DNA of 64,000 nt from an uncultured Lachnospiraceae bacterium (GCA_910585465.1 CAJUEW010000002.1:1-64000), one strand, 5' to 3'. Shown: positions 52,069-61,695, counted from the first letter of the stretch. The notes: generated by a model from the sequence alone, not told the origin. Translations and numbers: made by a program.

Positions 52069-52109
52069 CAATCAACAAAAAAATACCAGCTTTAAGAGGT
52101 GTATGATTT

Positions 52110-53723
52110 ATGTGGAAAGACAGTATCAGCGCGCTTGATAAGAAAAGAAACCGGATTCTTCAGGCAGGCGGCCGGGACAAAATTGAAAAGCAGCATAAAA
52201 GCGGCAAGCTTACAGCCCGTGAGAGAATCAATATGCTTTTTGATCCGGGTACATTTGTAGAAGTAGATAACTTTATTGAGTCCAGAATTGACGATTTCGG
52301 CCTGGACAAAAAAAGAGTGCCGGGAGATGGTGTGGTGACCGGCTACGGGGAGATAAATGGGAGAACCGTATTTGTATCTTCTGAAGATTTCACGGTGATC
52401 GGGGGATCGCTTGGAGAATACCATTCCATGAAAATTGCGCGGATTCAGGATATGGCATATGATATGAAGGCGCCGATCATTATGATTAATGACAGCGGCG
52501 GAGCCAGAATAGAGGAAGGAATTGATTCCTTAAGCGGATATGCCAATATTTTCCTTCGGAATACAAAGGCATCCGGAGTCATCCCGCAGATTGCCGTGAT
52601 TGTGGGACCCTGTTCCGGAGGTGCCTGCTATTCTCCGGCTATCTGCGATTATATTTTTATGGTAAATGATATTAGCAAAATGTTTATCACCGGGCCGCAG
52701 GTGGTAAAGACAGTAGTAAATGAAGAATGCACGGTGGAGGAATTGGGAGGAGCGAAGATCCACGCAGAAAAGAGCGGCGTAAGCCACTTTACTTATAAGG
52801 ATGAGCAGAGCTGTTTTGAAGGGGTCAAAAGGCTTCTGTCCTATCTGCCGGACAGCTATCTGGAGAAGGCTCCGGTTATCAGGGAGAAGGACGAAGGCTC
52901 CGGAAAGAAGTCTTTTCTGTATTCTTTGAACAGTCTGGTAAACAGAAGGAGCCGTCAGGAGCAGGCAGACCGCTGCGAGGAGCTGATTGACATTGTACCG
53001 GACAATTCCAGGAAAGCATACAATGTGCTGGAGGTCATTGACCGTATAACTGATAAAGGAAGCTTTCTGGAGGTTCAGAAGGATTTCGCGAAAAATGTGG
53101 TTGTGGGATATGGCCGTATTGAGGGACAGAGCGTCGGAATTGTGGCAAATCAGCCGATTGTCCTTGCGGGGAGCTTGGATTACGATGCATCGGATAAAGC
53201 GGCGCGTTTTATCCGTACCTGTGACTGCTACAATATACCGCTTATGGTTCTGGTTGACGTACCTGCATTTATGCCGGGTACGGCGCAGGAGCATAAGGGA
53301 ATTATCCGGCACGGAGCCAAGATGCTGTACGCATTTTCCGAAGCAACGGTGCCGAAAATTTCCGTTATTATGCGTAAGGCCTACGGCGGCGCTTATATTG
53401 CCATGAACAGTAAGAACATGGGAGCCGATATTGTCTACGCATGGCCGGGTGCTGAGATTGCGGTTATGGGTGCAGAGGGCGCGGTCAATATTGCATTCAA
53501 GCGTGCAATTAATGAGTCCGAAAACAAGGCTGAGACAAGAGAACAGCTTGTGCAGGAGTATAAGGAGAAATTTATGAATCCTTATGTGGCTGCTTCCAGA
53601 GGATTTGTTACAGAGGTTATTAAGCCGGACGAGACCAGAAAGCGTCTGGTGGCGGCACTGAAGATGCTGAAAAATAAACAGGTGGAGCGGATTCCGAAAA
53701 AGCACGGGAATATTCCGCTGTAA
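52110..53723 (+). CDS. Acyl-CoA carboxyltransferase subunit (MmdA/PccB-like), 537 aa
   Basis: Carboxyltransferase with both N- and C-terminal crotonase-like halves, moving CO2 between biotin and an acyl-CoA. The oxyanion-hole segments are present: NDSGGARIEEGIDSLSGYANIF near residue 130 (core GGARIEEG) and VGPCSGGACYSP near residue 172 in the N half, and MPGTAQEHKGIIRHGAKML (core PGTAQEHKGI) and KAYGGAYIAMNSK near residue 425 in the C half. Homologues act on methylmalonyl-, propionyl- or acetyl-CoA; the FabT-like operators argue for a link with fatty-acid synthesis. Biotin carrier and carboxylase subunits are not adjacent. GAGG site upstream. Confidence 0.9.
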   Translation: MWKDSISALDKKRNRILQAGGRDKIEKQHKSGKLTARERINMLFDPGTFVEVDNFIESRIDDFGLDKKRVPGDGVVTGYGEINGRTVFVSSEDFTVIGGSLGEYHSMKIARIQDMAYDMKAPIIMINDSGGARIEEGIDSLSGYANIFLRNTKASGVIPQIAVIVGPCSGGACYSPAICDYIFMVNDISKMFITGPQVVKTVVNEECTVEELGGAKIHAEKSGVSHFTYKDEQSCFEGVKRLLSYLPDSYLEKAPVIREKDEGSGKKSFLYSLNSLVNRRSRQEQADRCEELIDIVPDNSRKAYNVLEVIDRITDKGSFLEVQKDFAKNVVVGYGRIEGQSVGIVANQPIVLAGSLDYDASDKAARFIRTCDCYNIPLMVLVDVPAFMPGTAQEHKGIIRHGAKMLYAFSEATVPKISVIMRKAYGGAYIAMNSKNMGADIVYAWPGAEIAVMGAEGAVNIAFKRAINESENKAETREQLVQEYKEKFMNPYVAASRGFVTEVIKPDETRKRLVAALKMLKNKQVERIPKKHGNIPL

Positions 53724-53727
53724 TATA

Positions 53728-53997
53728 AACATAAATCTGAAATATGCTGATTCTATTGAACGGCAGGGGCTGATTTCCAAAAGCAGGCTCTATGTCTACC
53801 TGTCAGCAGACTATGAGACCGCAGTGAAGGTGGGCAGCAGACATGGAAGTCCGGTAGTATATCAGGTGCAGAGCGGACGAATGGCGGAAGACGGGGCGGT
53901 ATTTTACCGTTCTGTGAATGGCGTATGGCGTACAAAGAAGGTGTCGGTAAAGTATCTTGAAAAGATCTCGAAAGAAGAGAAGAAAGGAACGGCTTGA
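53728..53997 (+). pseudogene. KptA/Tpt1 RNA 2'-phosphotransferase remnant, 5' truncated
   Basis: A frame without start codon, beginning a few codons after the carboxyltransferase stop, reads ADSIERQGLISKSRLYVYLS, then a stretch containing KVGSRHGSPVVYQV and SVNGVWRTKKVSVKYLEKI, and stops at 53995-53997. These are C-terminal landmarks of KptA/Tpt1 (QGL, YVHLS, VGxRHGxPVV, NGVWL). Full enzymes have about 180 residues; only about 85 remain and the N-terminal half with its catalytic Arg-His is gone. The landmark YVHLS here has Y for H. The homology is from memory of the family, not a search. Its stop codon overlaps the -35 of the thiT leader. Confidence 0.75.
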
Positions 53998-54022
53998 CAT
54001 TTTTATCATAAAATCATATGAT
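53994..54022 (+). promoter_or_regulatory. Promoter of thiT
   Basis: TTGACA, 17 bp, TATGAT, 26 bp before the TPP element. Confidence 0.85.
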
Positions 54023-54047
54023 ACAGTTGTTTAAAATAATATAAAGC

Positions 54048-54135
54048 TTTGCTGGGGGAGCCTGTGGCTGAGATTTATGCATAAAGCATATGACCCTTAT
54101 TACTTGAACCGGATCATGCCGGCGTAAGGAAGCGG
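54048..54135 (+). promoter_or_regulatory. TPP riboswitch (THI element)
   Basis: The conserved pieces are in order: GGGGAGCCTGTGGCTGAGA, ATGACCCTT, then CTTGAACCGGATCATGCCGG and CGTAAGGAAGCG. Binding of thiamine pyrophosphate should lower thiT expression. Confidence 0.96.
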
Positions 54136-54150
54136 AATTTATAAGGTATT

Positions 54151-54182
54151 CCTCCATGGCAAAGGACCAGGGAGGATTTTTT
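54151..54182 (+). promoter_or_regulatory. Expression platform of the TPP riboswitch
   Basis: CCTCC-A-TGG pairs with CCA-G-GGAGG; the GGAGG is the thiT ribosome site, and six Ts run to the ATG at 54183. It can act as terminator and as ribosome-site cover. Confidence 0.75.
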
Positions 54183-54854
54183 ATGTCATGGTTTCTTATT
54201 TATGATACAGACGCAGCAGAATATTATCTGACCCTTGCAGGCTATGGAGTGCTTGGGGGGCTGATGCTTCTGGCGCTGGCACTGCCTTCTGCTCTGTCTG
54301 GAGGAGAGGGCAGAAGGATGCCGGTAAAGCAGCTGGTATATTGTTCTGTCTCTATAGCGCTGGCCATGGTGACCAGCTTTATTAAATTTACAGCTCTGCC
54401 CTTTGGCGGTTCGGTTACGCTGTTCAGCATGTTTTTTATCTGCTTTACCGGATTTTTGTATGGCCCGGGGACAGGGCTTATGACCGGAGCGGCCTACGGA
54501 ATGCTGCAGCTGCTGATGGATCCCCATATTTATGCTCCTGTACAGGTGCTGCTTGATTATTTGCTCGCCTTTGGAGCGCTGGGGCTGTCAGGATTTTTCT
54601 GGAAAAGCAGACGTGGCCTGATAAAGGGCTGTGTGGCTGGAATGACAGGAAGGTATCTTTGTCATGTGGTTTCCGGTTATGTATTTTTCGCAGAATATAC
54701 GCCCCAGGGAATGCATCCGCTTCTTTATTCTCTTGGATATAATGCCACCTATATTTTTCCGGAGATGATTGCTACCCTGATCCTGTTGTCTGTACCGGCA
54801 GTTTCAGGCTCATTAAACCAGATAAAAAGGATGGAGCAGACAGCCCGGTTTTAG
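54183..54854 (+). CDS. thiT: Thiamine ECF-transporter substrate component, 223 aa
   Basis: Membrane-embedded substrate-binding (S) component for thiamine, used with the shared EcfA/A'/T energising module, which is elsewhere. Six hydrophobic segments; landmarks include MPVKQLVYCSVSIALAMVTS and LPFGGSVTLFSMFFICFTGFLYGP (core PFGGSVTLFSM), typical for ThiT. The TPP riboswitch upstream supports thiamine. ATG 54183 is chosen over 54156 because the latter sits inside the riboswitch hairpin. Ends with a 4-bp overlap of the convergent chemoreceptor. Confidence 0.95.
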   Translation: MSWFLIYDTDAAEYYLTLAGYGVLGGLMLLALALPSALSGGEGRRMPVKQLVYCSVSIALAMVTSFIKFTALPFGGSVTLFSMFFICFTGFLYGPGTGLMTGAAYGMLQLLMDPHIYAPVQVLLDYLLAFGALGLSGFFWKSRRGLIKGCVAGMTGRYLCHVVSGYVFFAEYTPQGMHPLLYSLGYNATYIFPEMIATLILLSVPAVSGSLNQIKRMEQTARF

Positions 54855-56797
54855 TCCAGCCGGAATCTGCGCACAAGATTATTCATCAGCAGAGACTGGT
54901 CTGACAATTCCTGAGAGGTGGCTGCGCTTTGCTCCGAGGTTGCGGAGGTATTTTGGACTACGGAGGAAATCTGGTTGATTCCCTCGGTGACCTGAGAGAT
55001 GGCAGTGGTCTGATTTTCTATGGCTTTCACCACCGCATTCATTTTGATTGTCACATTTTCAGCGATAGAGCTGGTTTTATCCAGGGATTCCGTTACTCTG
55101 TTCACTGTCTGGCCGCCCTCCATAACGGCGGCGATAGAACTTTCAATAAGCTCTTTTGTGGCTTTGGCGGCCTCGTCAGATTTGGAGGCCAAATTACGCA
55201 CCTCATCGGATACTACGGCGAAGCCTTTGCCCGCGCTGCCTGCCCGTGCTGCCTCCACGGCGGCATTCAGGGCCAGAATGTTGGTCTGGAAAGAGATACT
55301 TTCAATCGTATCAATAATCTTACTGATTTCTGCGGAGGAGTTTGAAATTTTTTCCATAGCAGCGTTCAGTTCTTTGACGTAATCGACGCTGATGCCCAGC
55401 TGCTTACCGGCCCGATCCACAAAATATCCAGCTTCCTCCACATCTGCCGCGGTCTGTCTGGCGTTTTCCGCAATACCGGCGGCAGTAGCGGAAAGCTCAT
55501 GGACAGCGCTGGCCTGTTCTGCAGCTCCCTGACTCATGGATTGAGCCCCGTTGGAAACCCGGACGGCGCTGGCTGCCACCGTACCGGCAGACTGGCTGAT
55601 CTGGAAGAGTGTGTCTTTCAATGAATTGTGAATCGCCTTGATCGATTTTTCCATTGCCACGAAATCTCCCCAGTATGTACGGGTAATATTCTCGCTGAAA
55701 TCTCCCTGCTCCATTTTACCAAGGTGGTGGGACACGTCCTGCAGTACGTCATTCAGGCGAAAAATAGTTTCATCCAGTGCCTTTGTGAGTTCAGCGGTTT
55801 CATCCTGGGATTTTACGGCAGGAGTGGGAGTCTGCAAATCTCCGTCAGCCAGCTTTTCCAGCCGGGTAACGCAGGCCTGAATAGGATCGGAGATGGATTT
55901 CCCTACCTTTACGGCTACAGGGAAGGTGGCAATTACCACAAGGATCACAACCAGAACCGTGAGTAAGATACTTCTGTCCAGTGTGGACTTAAACTCCCGC
56001 TGACTGGCCTCAATGGCGATGCTCCAGTCCTGATTGCCGCCTATGGGGGCAAACCCTACAAGCTTATTATCGCCGTAAAATTTGTAAGCACCGAAACCGG
56101 TCTCTCCCTGGATCATGCGCTGATTCACTGCAGCCACATCCGCCACACTGGGATCTGCCGCCGCGGCTTCGATCATATTGGAACCTTCTTCCACCACCGA
56201 ATGCTCCCGGTGACCGATAACATTTCCTCTGCTATCCAGCACATAGGCCACGCCGTCATTGCCCATGGCCAGATTGATTACGATTTCCGACAAAAAATCA
56301 GCGTTGATACCGCCATAAACAATACCATTGAAACGGCCATTATCGATGATAGGAACCTCCAGCAGAAAGATCATCTGCTGGCCGTCGCTCATGATATCGG
56401 AAATATAGGGTTCCATAGTTGCCTTGCACTGCTGGAAATAGTCCTCATTGCCGTAGTTGTAGCCAGTGGAGGAAAAGCCGCTGGCATCCATCTTGCCGGT
56501 ATAGAGAAAACCGTTGCGCCGGGCAATGTCATCCCGGACAGGAACCAGCTCCGGGGCAGTCGGGTCAGATTCACGGAAAATATCAGAAGAAGCAGCCTCC
56601 TGAAGCGCTGTCCAATAGTTATTCATCCGCCATTCAACTGCGTCCGCTGCCATCTGGGTGGCGGGACCAAGGGTCTTTGTCATCATATTATCGATTCCGC
56701 TAGCGTTTAAAAGGGCTGTGATTACTCCAATCAGCACAGAGCCGACCAGTACTACCAACAGCATACTGACTTGAATTTTTGATTTGATCGACTTCAT
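54851..56797 (-). CDS. Methyl-accepting chemotaxis protein, dCache type, 648 aa
   Basis: Membrane segment 1 at about 10-32 (VSMLLVVLVGSVLIGVITAL), an extracellular double-Cache domain to about 275, membrane segment 2 (ILLTVLVVILVVIATFPVAV), HAMP, and a signalling coiled coil with the tip SFQTNILALNAAVEAARAGS. The sensor domain is not closely like that of the receptor at 11688, so a different ligand is likely. AGGAAG precedes the start. No other chemotaxis gene nearby. Confidence 0.95.
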   Translation of the reverse strand: MKSIKSKIQVSMLLVVLVGSVLIGVITALLNASGIDNMMTKTLGPATQMAADAVEWRMNNYWTALQEAASSDIFRESDPTAPELVPVRDDIARRNGFLYTGKMDASGFSSTGYNYGNEDYFQQCKATMEPYISDIMSDGQQMIFLLEVPIIDNGRFNGIVYGGINADFLSEIVINLAMGNDGVAYVLDSRGNVIGHREHSVVEEGSNMIEAAAADPSVADVAAVNQRMIQGETGFGAYKFYGDNKLVGFAPIGGNQDWSIAIEASQREFKSTLDRSILLTVLVVILVVIATFPVAVKVGKSISDPIQACVTRLEKLADGDLQTPTPAVKSQDETAELTKALDETIFRLNDVLQDVSHHLGKMEQGDFSENITRTYWGDFVAMEKSIKAIHNSLKDTLFQISQSAGTVAASAVRVSNGAQSMSQGAAEQASAVHELSATAAGIAENARQTAADVEEAGYFVDRAGKQLGISVDYVKELNAAMEKISNSSAEISKIIDTIESISFQTNILALNAAVEAARAGSAGKGFAVVSDEVRNLASKSDEAAKATKELIESSIAAVMEGGQTVNRVTESLDKTSSIAENVTIKMNAVVKAIENQTTAISQVTEGINQISSVVQNTSATSEQSAATSQELSDQSLLMNNLVRRFRLD

Positions 56798-56896
56798 GTA
56801 TTATCTTCCTTTCGCTTGATTTTGTCTTAGGCAGACAGCAGAAGAAAACCGGCTGAATATAAGCCATTTATCAAGTGTCATACCTATCCCGACGAT

Positions 56897-56925
56897 ATAT
56901 TAACATAGAGCCTTAAAATGTTCAA
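56897..56925 (-). promoter_or_regulatory. Promoter of the second chemoreceptor gene
   Basis: On the minus strand TTGAAC, 17 bp, TAATAT, about 100 bp before the start. Confidence 0.55.
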
Positions 56926-57040
56926 TCCATATTTTGGGCCCCCGCACAAGGCAGCATGAGTGAACCTTTGTCAGCACCCTGCGCCGGGGTGTCATGCAGC
57001 TGACAGCGTTATAAATCCGCCTGTTCCGATTTTTTCGTTC
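56926..57040. other. Region between divergent promoters with crossing dyads
   Basis: GC-rich. GCATGA (56954-56959)/TCATGC (56992-56997) and TGTCAGC (56969-56975)/GCTGACA (56999-57005) cross each other, with an inner ACCC/GGGT pair, so an RNA from here could form a pseudoknot. Neither promoter I see transcribes it. Confidence 0.3.
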
Positions 57041-57069
57041 TTTACCAGATTTTGAGCATGTGTTATAAT
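57041..57069 (+). promoter_or_regulatory. Promoter of mutS
   Basis: TTTACC, 17 bp, TATAAT. Confidence 0.65.
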
Positions 57070-57117
57070 GCGTTTAGTTAGTGGCAACAGGCCGATTTGG
57101 CAAAGAGAGGTAATTTT

Positions 57118-59778
57118 GTGGCAGAACTTACACCAATGATGCAGCAGTATATGAAGACGAAAGAGGAATACAAGGACTGCATATTATTTTATCGTCTCGG
57201 CGATTTTTATGAGATGTTTTTTGAGGATGCAAAGACAGTATCCAGGGAACTGGAGCTGACGCTGACCGGAAAGGCCTGCGGCCTGCCGGAGCGGGCACCC
57301 ATGTGCGGGGTTCCGTTTCATTCCGTGGAAGGGTATCTTAGCAAGCTGGTTTCCAAAGGCTATAAGGTGGCTGTCTGTGAGCAGATGGAGGACCCGGCGC
57401 TGTCAAAGGGACTGGTAAAGCGGGAGGTTATCCGCGTAGTGACACCGGGGACGAACCTGAATGTACAGGCTTTGGATGAATCCAGAAATAACTATATTAT
57501 GAGTATTGTCTATGTTAGTGACCGGTTCGGAATCTCATTTGCGGATGTGACAACCGGTGATTATTTTGTTACGGAGGTAGATACTCTTCGCAGGCTGATG
57601 GATGAGCTGTATAAATTTTCTCCCCGTGAGGTAATCTGCAATGAGGCTCTTTTTATGAGCGGCATGGATATGGAGGAACCAAAGGAGCGCCTTGGCACTG
57701 CCATATATTCTCTGGAAAACTGGTATTTCGATGATGAACTGTGTAAAAAGGAGCTTTTGGAGCACTTTCAGGTAAAATCTCTGGAGGGTCTGGGGGTGGC
57801 CGATTTTGGGTGCGGCGTTATTGCAGCGGGCGCGCTGCTCCGGTATCTGACGGAGACACAGAAGACCTCCTTAAGCCATATGTCAAGGCTCAGGCCGTAT
57901 GCATCAGGAAATTTTATGATTATTGACAGCTCCAGCCGGAGAAATCTGGAGCTGTCGGAGACTCTGCGGGAGAAGCAGAAAAAGGGCTCTCTGCTCTGGG
58001 TACTGGATAAAACGAAAACTGCCATGGGTGCGAGAACCTTGCGCAGCTATATAGAACAGCCGCTGATTGACCAGGACAGGATTGAACAGCGGCTGGCTGC
58101 CATTGAGGAGCTGAACAGCCAGTTAATTACAAGAGAGGAATTAAGAGAATATTTAAACCCTATTTATGATCTGGAGCGTCTGATCGGACGTATCAGCTAT
58201 CAGACGGCAAATCCCAGGGATTTGATTGCATTTAAAACCTCCCTTGGCATGCTGCCCCATATCCGGCTGCTTCTTAAGGATCTGAAAAGTCCGCTTCTTA
58301 AGAAAATATACAAGGAGCTGGATGCTCTGGAGGATTTATATGAATTAATAGAGCATTCTATTCAGGAGGAGCCGCCGGTTTCCATCCGGGAGGGCAATAT
58401 TATCAAGGACGGATATCAGGAGGAGGTAGACAGGTTCAGAACTGCCAAGACAGAGGGGAAATCCTGGCTTGCGGATATTGAAGTGAAGGAAAGAGACCGG
58501 ACAGGCATTAAAAATCTTCGGATTAAATTTAACAAAGTGTTTGGGTATTACTTGGAGGTGACAAACTCTTATAAAAATCTGGTGCCGGATGATTATATCC
58601 GGAAGCAGACGCTGACCAATGCGGAGCGCTACATCACGCCGGAGCTGAAAGAGCTGGAGGACACTATTCTGGGAGCGGAGGAAAAGCTGACGGCATTGGA
58701 GTATGAGCTGTTCTGCCGGGTCCGGGATCAGATTGGTTCTCAGGTACAGAGAATCCAGAAAACAGCAAAGGCGGTGGCCAGGCTGGATGTTTTTACCTCC
58801 CTTGCATTTGTGGCCGATAAAAATCATTATGTCCGTCCTAAAATAAACAGCCGGGGAATTATTGACATTCAAAACGGACGTCATCCGGTCGTGGAAAATA
58901 TGATTTCCAACGGAATGTTTATTGCAAATGATACTTATCTGGACAAAGGAGCAAACAGGCTTTCCGTTATTACAGGGCCCAATATGGCCGGCAAATCCAC
59001 TTATATGCGACAGACTGCGCTGATTGTGCTGATGGCGCAGATAGGAAGCTTTGTGCCGGCGGAGCGTGCTGATATCGGCATTGTGGATCGGATTTTTACC
59101 CGTGTGGGAGCGTCCGATGATCTGGCCAGCGGACAAAGCACATTTATGGTGGAGATGAATGAAGTATCGAATATTTTAAGAAATGCCACGGCGGACAGTC
59201 TTCTGATTCTGGACGAGATTGGGCGGGGAACAAGTACCTTTGACGGACTTAGCATTGCCTGGGCCGTGATTGAGCATATTGCGGACAGACGGCTTTTGGG
59301 GGCCAGAACATTGTTTGCTACCCATTACCATGAGCTGACGGAGCTGGAAGGCACTATGGAGGGCGTGAACAATTACTGTATTGCAGTCAGGGAAAAGGGA
59401 GACGATATTGTTTTTCTGCGTAAAATCGTGAAGGGCGGCGCGGATAAATCCTATGGTATCCAGGTGGCGAAGCTTGCCGGTGTACCAAAGAGCGTCATTG
59501 ACCGGGCGAAGGAGCTGGTGGAGGAACTGAGCCGGGCGGATATCTCTGCCAAGGCAAAGAATATTGCTGAGGAGGGCCGGACAAAGGCAAGGCAAAGGGG
59601 CAGCTCCAGAAAGCATGACGGGGCGTACCCGGAACAGCTTTCTCTGTTTCAGCCTTCACAGGATAATGATGTGGCGGAGGAGCTTAGAAAGCTGGATATT
59701 TCAAATATGACCCCTATGGATGCCATGAATACCCTTTACCGTTTGCAGGACCGGCTGAAAAAAGCCGATAAGTGTTAA
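57118..59778 (+). CDS. mutS: DNA mismatch repair protein MutS, 886 aa, GTG start
   Basis: Recognises mismatches and small loops. Domain I holds the mismatch-reading F-x-E as GDFYEMFFEDA near residue 30; connector, core and clamp domains follow; the ATPase has Walker A GPNMAGKST near residue 620 and Walker B LLILDEIGRGTSTFDG; a C-terminal helical tail ends the protein. The GTG at 57118 with AGAGAGG 8 bases before it gives the family N-terminus AELTPMMQQY; the TTG at 57097 overlaps the ribosome site. Operon mutS-mutL-miaA follows. Confidence 0.97.
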   Translation: MAELTPMMQQYMKTKEEYKDCILFYRLGDFYEMFFEDAKTVSRELELTLTGKACGLPERAPMCGVPFHSVEGYLSKLVSKGYKVAVCEQMEDPALSKGLVKREVIRVVTPGTNLNVQALDESRNNYIMSIVYVSDRFGISFADVTTGDYFVTEVDTLRRLMDELYKFSPREVICNEALFMSGMDMEEPKERLGTAIYSLENWYFDDELCKKELLEHFQVKSLEGLGVADFGCGVIAAGALLRYLTETQKTSLSHMSRLRPYASGNFMIIDSSSRRNLELSETLREKQKKGSLLWVLDKTKTAMGARTLRSYIEQPLIDQDRIEQRLAAIEELNSQLITREELREYLNPIYDLERLIGRISYQTANPRDLIAFKTSLGMLPHIRLLLKDLKSPLLKKIYKELDALEDLYELIEHSIQEEPPVSIREGNIIKDGYQEEVDRFRTAKTEGKSWLADIEVKERDRTGIKNLRIKFNKVFGYYLEVTNSYKNLVPDDYIRKQTLTNAERYITPELKELEDTILGAEEKLTALEYELFCRVRDQIGSQVQRIQKTAKAVARLDVFTSLAFVADKNHYVRPKINSRGIIDIQNGRHPVVENMISNGMFIANDTYLDKGANRLSVITGPNMAGKSTYMRQTALIVLMAQIGSFVPAERADIGIVDRIFTRVGASDDLASGQSTFMVEMNEVSNILRNATADSLLILDEIGRGTSTFDGLSIAWAVIEHIADRRLLGARTLFATHYHELTELEGTMEGVNNYCIAVREKGDDIVFLRKIVKGGADKSYGIQVAKLAGVPKSVIDRAKELVEELSRADISAKAKNIAEEGRTKARQRGSSRKHDGAYPEQLSLFQPSQDNDVAEELRKLDISNMTPMDAMNTLYRLQDRLKKADKC

Positions 59779-59792
59779 GAGCAGGATAAAAT

Positions 59793-61685
59793 ATGGGTAA
59801 AATTACAGTATTAGATCAACAGACTATTGACAAAATTGCCGCCGGAGAGGTGGTGGAGCGCCCGGCTTCGGTAGTAAAGGAGCTGGTGGAAAATGCGGTA
59901 GATGCAGGAGCTTCGCAGATAACCGTGGAAATCCGGGAGGGCGGAATCGGTTTCATCCGGATTACAGATAACGGAGGCGGTATAGAAAAAGAAGACATTC
60001 CCCTGGCATTTCTGCGCCATTCCACAAGTAAAATACGCAGTGCGGAGGATTTGATGGGAGTGTCCTCTCTTGGATTCCGGGGAGAAGCCCTGTCCAGTAT
60101 TTCTGCGGTATCCATGGTGGAACTGATTACAAAGACGAGAGAAAATACGCTGGGAAGCCGCTGCTGTGTGGAGGGAGGTGTCCGGAAAAGCCTTGAGGAA
60201 ATCGGAGCGCCGGACGGAACCACAATGATTGTGAGGAATCTGTTTTATAATACTCCTGCCAGAAAAAAATTTTTAAGGACAGAGCTGACAGAGGCGGCAG
60301 CCATTCATGAGATAATGACACGTCTGGCGCTTTCCCATCCGGAAATTTCTTTTAAGGTTATGATCCATCATCAGATGAAGCTCCAGACGAACGGGAACGG
60401 CAATCTGAAGGATGTGATTTATCATATCTACGGAAGGGACATCGCCATGCGGCTGATAGATGTGAACCGCGAAAAAGGTTCCCTGCGCATTTCAGGCTTT
60501 ATCGGAAAACCGGAGATTTCCAGAGGAAACCGCAGCTATGAAAACTATTTTATCAACGGAAGATATGTGAAAAGTAAAATTATTGCAAAAGGAGTGGAGG
60601 ACGGCTATAAAACCTTTATGATGCAGCATCGCTATCCTTTTGTATGTCTGAATATTACGATAGACGATAAAACAATGCTGGATGTAAATGTACATCCTGC
60701 AAAGCTGGAGCTTCGGTTCAGCAATCAGAATCTGATCTATGATATGGTTCAGGAGACAGTGAGGGATGCGCTGTCCGGAAAAGAACTGATACCGGAGGTG
60801 ACGCTTCAGGAGCCGGAAAAGCCTCAGGAGACAAAAGAAAAGCCTCCACTGGAAAAATTGTGGAAGGCTCCGGAGCAGACAAAAACGGCGGCAGCGCCTC
60901 AGGATAAAAACCTGGAATATTTTATGGCTCAGATGCGCAGACGGGTAGAGGAACGTCATACACAGAAGCCGCAGGTTCTGCGGGAGGACAGCGGCTATCA
61001 GGCGGTCCCGGAAGCAGAAAACACTGCTGTCCGGGAAAGTCGTCCGCCCGGTGAAAAAGCAGAGCAGCTGGACTTGTTTGACGGGCAGCTTTTATCCAGA
61101 GAAGCAGCCGTCCGACATGTGATTATTGGTCAGCTGTTTGACACCTACTGGCTGGTACAATATGCGGATAAACTTTACATTATTGATCAGCATGCGGCAC
61201 ATGAAAGGGTGCTTTATGAGCGGCTGATGAAAGGCCTGAGGGAACAGACGTTCCAGTCACAGCTTCTGGCTCCGCCTATTGTTCTGAATCTGAGTATGCA
61301 GGAGGAACAGCTTTATTTAAAATATCGGCAGTATTTTGCAGATATGGGTTTTGAAATAGAGGAATTCGGAGATCAGGCTTATGCAGTACGCGCAGTACCC
61401 TCTAATCTTCCGGGAATCGCAAAAAATGATATTTTAATGGAGCTTTTAGACAGCCTGTCGGACATCCACGGAAGTATTGGCTCTGAATCTCTTCTGGACA
61501 AGGTGGCATCCATGTCCTGCAAGGCGGCAGTAAAAGGAAACCACAGAATGTCGTCCCCGGAGGCAAGGGCATTAATTGATGAGCTTATGACCTTGGAAAA
61601 TCCATATCACTGTCCTCATGGAAGGCCGACTATTATTTCCATGACAAAATATGAGCTGGAGAAAAAGTTTAAACGGATTGTATAA
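59793..61685 (+). CDS. mutL: DNA mismatch repair protein MutL, endonuclease type, 630 aa
   Basis: GHKL ATPase N-terminus with KIAAGEVVERPASVVKELVENA (core AAGEVVERPASV), DNGGGI and GFRGEALSSI; a variable linker at about 335-440; and a C-terminal dimerisation domain with the endonuclease motif DQHAAHERVLYE near residue 465 and CPHGRPT near the end. The metal-dependent nicking motif fits an organism without MutH. 14 bp after mutS. Confidence 0.97.
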   Translation: MGKITVLDQQTIDKIAAGEVVERPASVVKELVENAVDAGASQITVEIREGGIGFIRITDNGGGIEKEDIPLAFLRHSTSKIRSAEDLMGVSSLGFRGEALSSISAVSMVELITKTRENTLGSRCCVEGGVRKSLEEIGAPDGTTMIVRNLFYNTPARKKFLRTELTEAAAIHEIMTRLALSHPEISFKVMIHHQMKLQTNGNGNLKDVIYHIYGRDIAMRLIDVNREKGSLRISGFIGKPEISRGNRSYENYFINGRYVKSKIIAKGVEDGYKTFMMQHRYPFVCLNITIDDKTMLDVNVHPAKLELRFSNQNLIYDMVQETVRDALSGKELIPEVTLQEPEKPQETKEKPPLEKLWKAPEQTKTAAAPQDKNLEYFMAQMRRRVEERHTQKPQVLREDSGYQAVPEAENTAVRESRPPGEKAEQLDLFDGQLLSREAAVRHVIIGQLFDTYWLVQYADKLYIIDQHAAHERVLYERLMKGLREQTFQSQLLAPPIVLNLSMQEEQLYLKYRQYFADMGFEIEEFGDQAYAVRAVPSNLPGIAKNDILMELLDSLSDIHGSIGSESLLDKVASMSCKAAVKGNHRMSSPEARALIDELMTLENPYHCPHGRPTIISMTKYELEKKFKRIV

Positions 61686-61695
61686 GGAGACGCAT

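Noticed and set aside
52530..53780. 416-codon minus-strand frame
   Set aside because: Antisense of the carboxyltransferase gene; no ribosome site and no recognisable domain.
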